A stretch of 64,000 nucleotides of DNA, from assembly GCA_963718315.1 (NCBI GenBank), contig CAVQZC010000007.1:744001-808000 (forward strand), in the 5' to 3' direction. A program made the position numbers and the translations under genes. The notes below the pieces were generated by a model that was not told the DNA's origin, searched no databases, and saw only the letters and a program-made list of their open reading frames with translations. Origin of the DNA: CAVQZC01 sp963718315 (GTDB lineage Bacteria; Actinomycetota; Thermoleophilia; Gaiellales; JAICJC01). Below, in pieces: positions 62,862 through 64,000 of the stretch (its first letter is position 1; each line of letters begins with the position of its first letter).

Positions 62862-63426
62862 GCTGGTCCGCGACCAGGTGCAGGCGAGCCCGGAGCGCCT
62901 GGTGGTCGGCGTCGGTGAGCTCGAACTGGGAGGGGCTGGGGAGTCCCTCCATACCGTCCAGGCCGAACATCCGCTCGAAGACGGTGGTGGTGCGGTAGAC
63001 CACGGGCGTGCCGGGAGTCTCGGCCCGGCCTGCCTCCTCGATCAGGCTTCGCTCCAGCAGGCCGGCCACGGCGGAGTCGGCGGCGACACCGCGGATGCGG
63101 GCGATCTCCGGGCGGGACACTGGCTGCAGGTAGGCGATGATGGCAAGCGTCTCCAGCGCGGCCTGGCTGAGGCCGCGGGCCAGCGGCCGGTCGAGCAGCC
63201 GCGCGCATGCCTCGGCGGTGGCCTTCGACGCGCGGAATCCGTACCCACCCGCGACACGCTCCAGCACCACCCCGCTGCGATCCTCGGCATAGCGGTCGGT
63301 GAGGGCGTCCAGCGCTCGCTCGACGCGCTCGGGCGGGGCATCGGTGACCGCGGCCAGCTCCCCCACCGAGAGCGGCTCGGACGCGACGAACAGCAGCGCC
63401 TCCACCGTGTGGGTCAGCTCGCTCAC
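62845..63426 (-). CDS. scpB: Segregation and condensation protein B
   Basis: ScpB is a winged-helix protein that works with ScpA as the non-SMC part of condensin. The 193-residue protein has ELTHTVEALLFVASEPLSVGELA, EALETLAIIAYLQPVSRPEIARIRGV-type QAALETLAIIAYLQPVSRPE and SLIEEAGRAETPGTPVVYRTT. GTG 63426 overlaps scpA by four bases. The smc gene that it serves is at the opposite end of the window. Confidence 0.95.
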   Translation of the reverse strand: MSELTHTVEALLFVASEPLSVGELAAVTDAPPERVERALDALTDRYAEDRSGVVLERVAGGYGFRASKATAEACARLLDRPLARGLSQAALETLAIIAYLQPVSRPEIARIRGVAADSAVAGLLERSLIEEAGRAETPGTPVVYRTTTVFERMFGLDGMEGLPSPSQFELTDADHQALRARLHLVADQRAGEA

Positions 63427-64000
63427 GCGATCGCCCTCGACTCCCGCACTGCTGCACCCGCTGCGGCGACGTGGATCGGCTCGAACACGTCCTCCTGCTG
63501 GGGATCGACCTCGCCGCGCTTGGTCATCTCGAGCAGCGCCAAAAACGCTGCCGCCTGCGCCAGCCGGTCGAGGCCGGCCACTGCGTCCTCGAACTGGAAG
63601 GAGCGCCGCGAGCGCAGGATCTCGCGGAAGTGGGCAACGAAGGTCTCGACCGGCACCAGCGGCCGGCGCACCGAGCTGACGTCGATCACCGGCGGCGGTA
63701 TCAGCAGCCGGTCGACGCAGGTGGCCAGCGACCACGGGTCCTCGCTGAACTCGACCACGACCGGCTCGGGCCGGGGCACCAGCGGCGCCGGTCCCGCCCG
63801 GAACACGCGCGGGAACTCGGATCCCCGCTCGCGGAGCCAGCCGGCGGCGCCCTGGAAGCGGCGGTACTCGATCAGCCGCGCCATCAGCTCGGCGTGGGCC
63901 TGCTCGGGGGTCATGTCCTCGTCGTCGGCAAACTCGTCGCCGAACAGCTGGCGCACCTTGATCTCGAGCAGGGCGGCGATCAACACCAGGAACTCGCTGG
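63423..64000 (-). CDS. scpA: Segregation and condensation protein A (N-terminus outside the window)
   Basis: ScpA is the kleisin that bridges the SMC heads. The visible part ends SRAIA and includes EFLVLIAALLEIKVRQLFGD at its left edge (partly beyond the printed frame start), MTPEQAHAELMARLIEYRRFQGAAGWL, and the C-terminal winged helix with VAGLDRLAQAAAFLALLEMTKRGEV. The start codon lies beyond base 64000. It overlaps scpB by four bases. Confidence 0.93.
   Translation of the reverse strand, partial: SEFLVLIAALLEIKVRQLFGDEFADDEDMTPEQAHAELMARLIEYRRFQGAAGWLRERGSEFPRVFRAGPAPLVPRPEPVVVEFSEDPWSLATCVDRLLIPPPVIDVSSVRRPLVPVETFVAHFREILRSRRSFQFEDAVAGLDRLAQAAAFLALLEMTKRGEVDPQQEDVFEPIHVAAAGAAVRESRAIA

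Noticed and set aside
1..64000. CRISPR arrays, insertion sequences, prophage genes or rRNA
   Set aside because: I saw no regularly spaced direct repeats, transposase or integrase motifs, phage structural proteins or rRNA signatures on either strand.

Overview
The window is a high-GC chromosomal segment in which most genes run leftward (minus strand) in long runs joined by ATGA, GTGA or TGATG overlaps, with many GTG starts. Gene content and order (scpA-scpB-rluB; class II DAHP synthase-tyrA-aroA-cmk-plsC-der-gpsA-metK-priA; def-fmt-rsmB-rpe-ribDEAH; rpmB/asp23-fakA-recG-rsmD-coaD; rpmF-plsX-acpP-rnc-smc-ftsY-ffh-rpsP-KH-rimM) fit an actinomycetote, and I infer a deep-branching one of the Thermoleophilia type. 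That placement rests on recalled gene order, not on a search.

Layout. 1-17.05 kb is leftward housekeeping: translation and protein targeting (rimM, KH protein, rpsP, ffh, ftsY), chromosome condensation (smc), RNA processing (rnc), lipid precursors (acpP, plsX, a fused fatty-acid kinase/fatty-acid-binding protein), recG, rsmD and coaD, with one rightward Ldh_2-type dehydrogenase. rpmB at 17.1 kb points right. 17.4-25.9 kb holds the riboflavin genes, rpe, rsmB, fmt, def and an isochorismatase-like hydrolase; a rightward sulfotransferase sits between rpe and rsmB. 25.9-36.6 kb is priA, metK, gpsA, der, plsC, cmk, aroA, tyrA and aroF, and trpS diverges from it. 62.1-64.0 kb is rluB, scpB and scpA (truncated by the window end).

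Between trpS and rluB, 37.7-62.1 kb is a surface and secreted-protein island: a PQQ-type propeller, an AraC/DinB protein, a kelch protein, two secreted glycosidase-fold proteins, an O-antigen-ligase-like protein, a Wzz-like protein, a nucleotidyltransferase, two tandem secreted phosphoesterases, a probable lipoprotein, and an eight-kilobase leftward operon (sulfotransferase, glycosyltransferase, glycerol-1-phosphate-type dehydrogenase, CDP-alcohol phosphotransferase, glycosyltransferase, sulfatase-fold enzyme, flippase). Together these look like a Wzx/Wzy-style polysaccharide pathway whose product may carry a CDP-activated alcohol phosphate and sulfate.

Two cross-cutting observations matter when using this annotation. 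First, ten apparent frameshifts in eight genes, including smc, cmk, trpS and ribH, are each repaired by removing exactly one base, so insertion errors in the sequence are more likely than eight pseudogenes. Second, several intergenic gaps contain strong inverted repeats; the most interesting is the leader of metK (about 29.16-29.28 kb), where two mutually exclusive stems share one strand, as in a riboswitch or attenuator. No gap longer than 300 bases lacks a gene, and I saw no CRISPR array, insertion sequence, rRNA or convincing tRNA.
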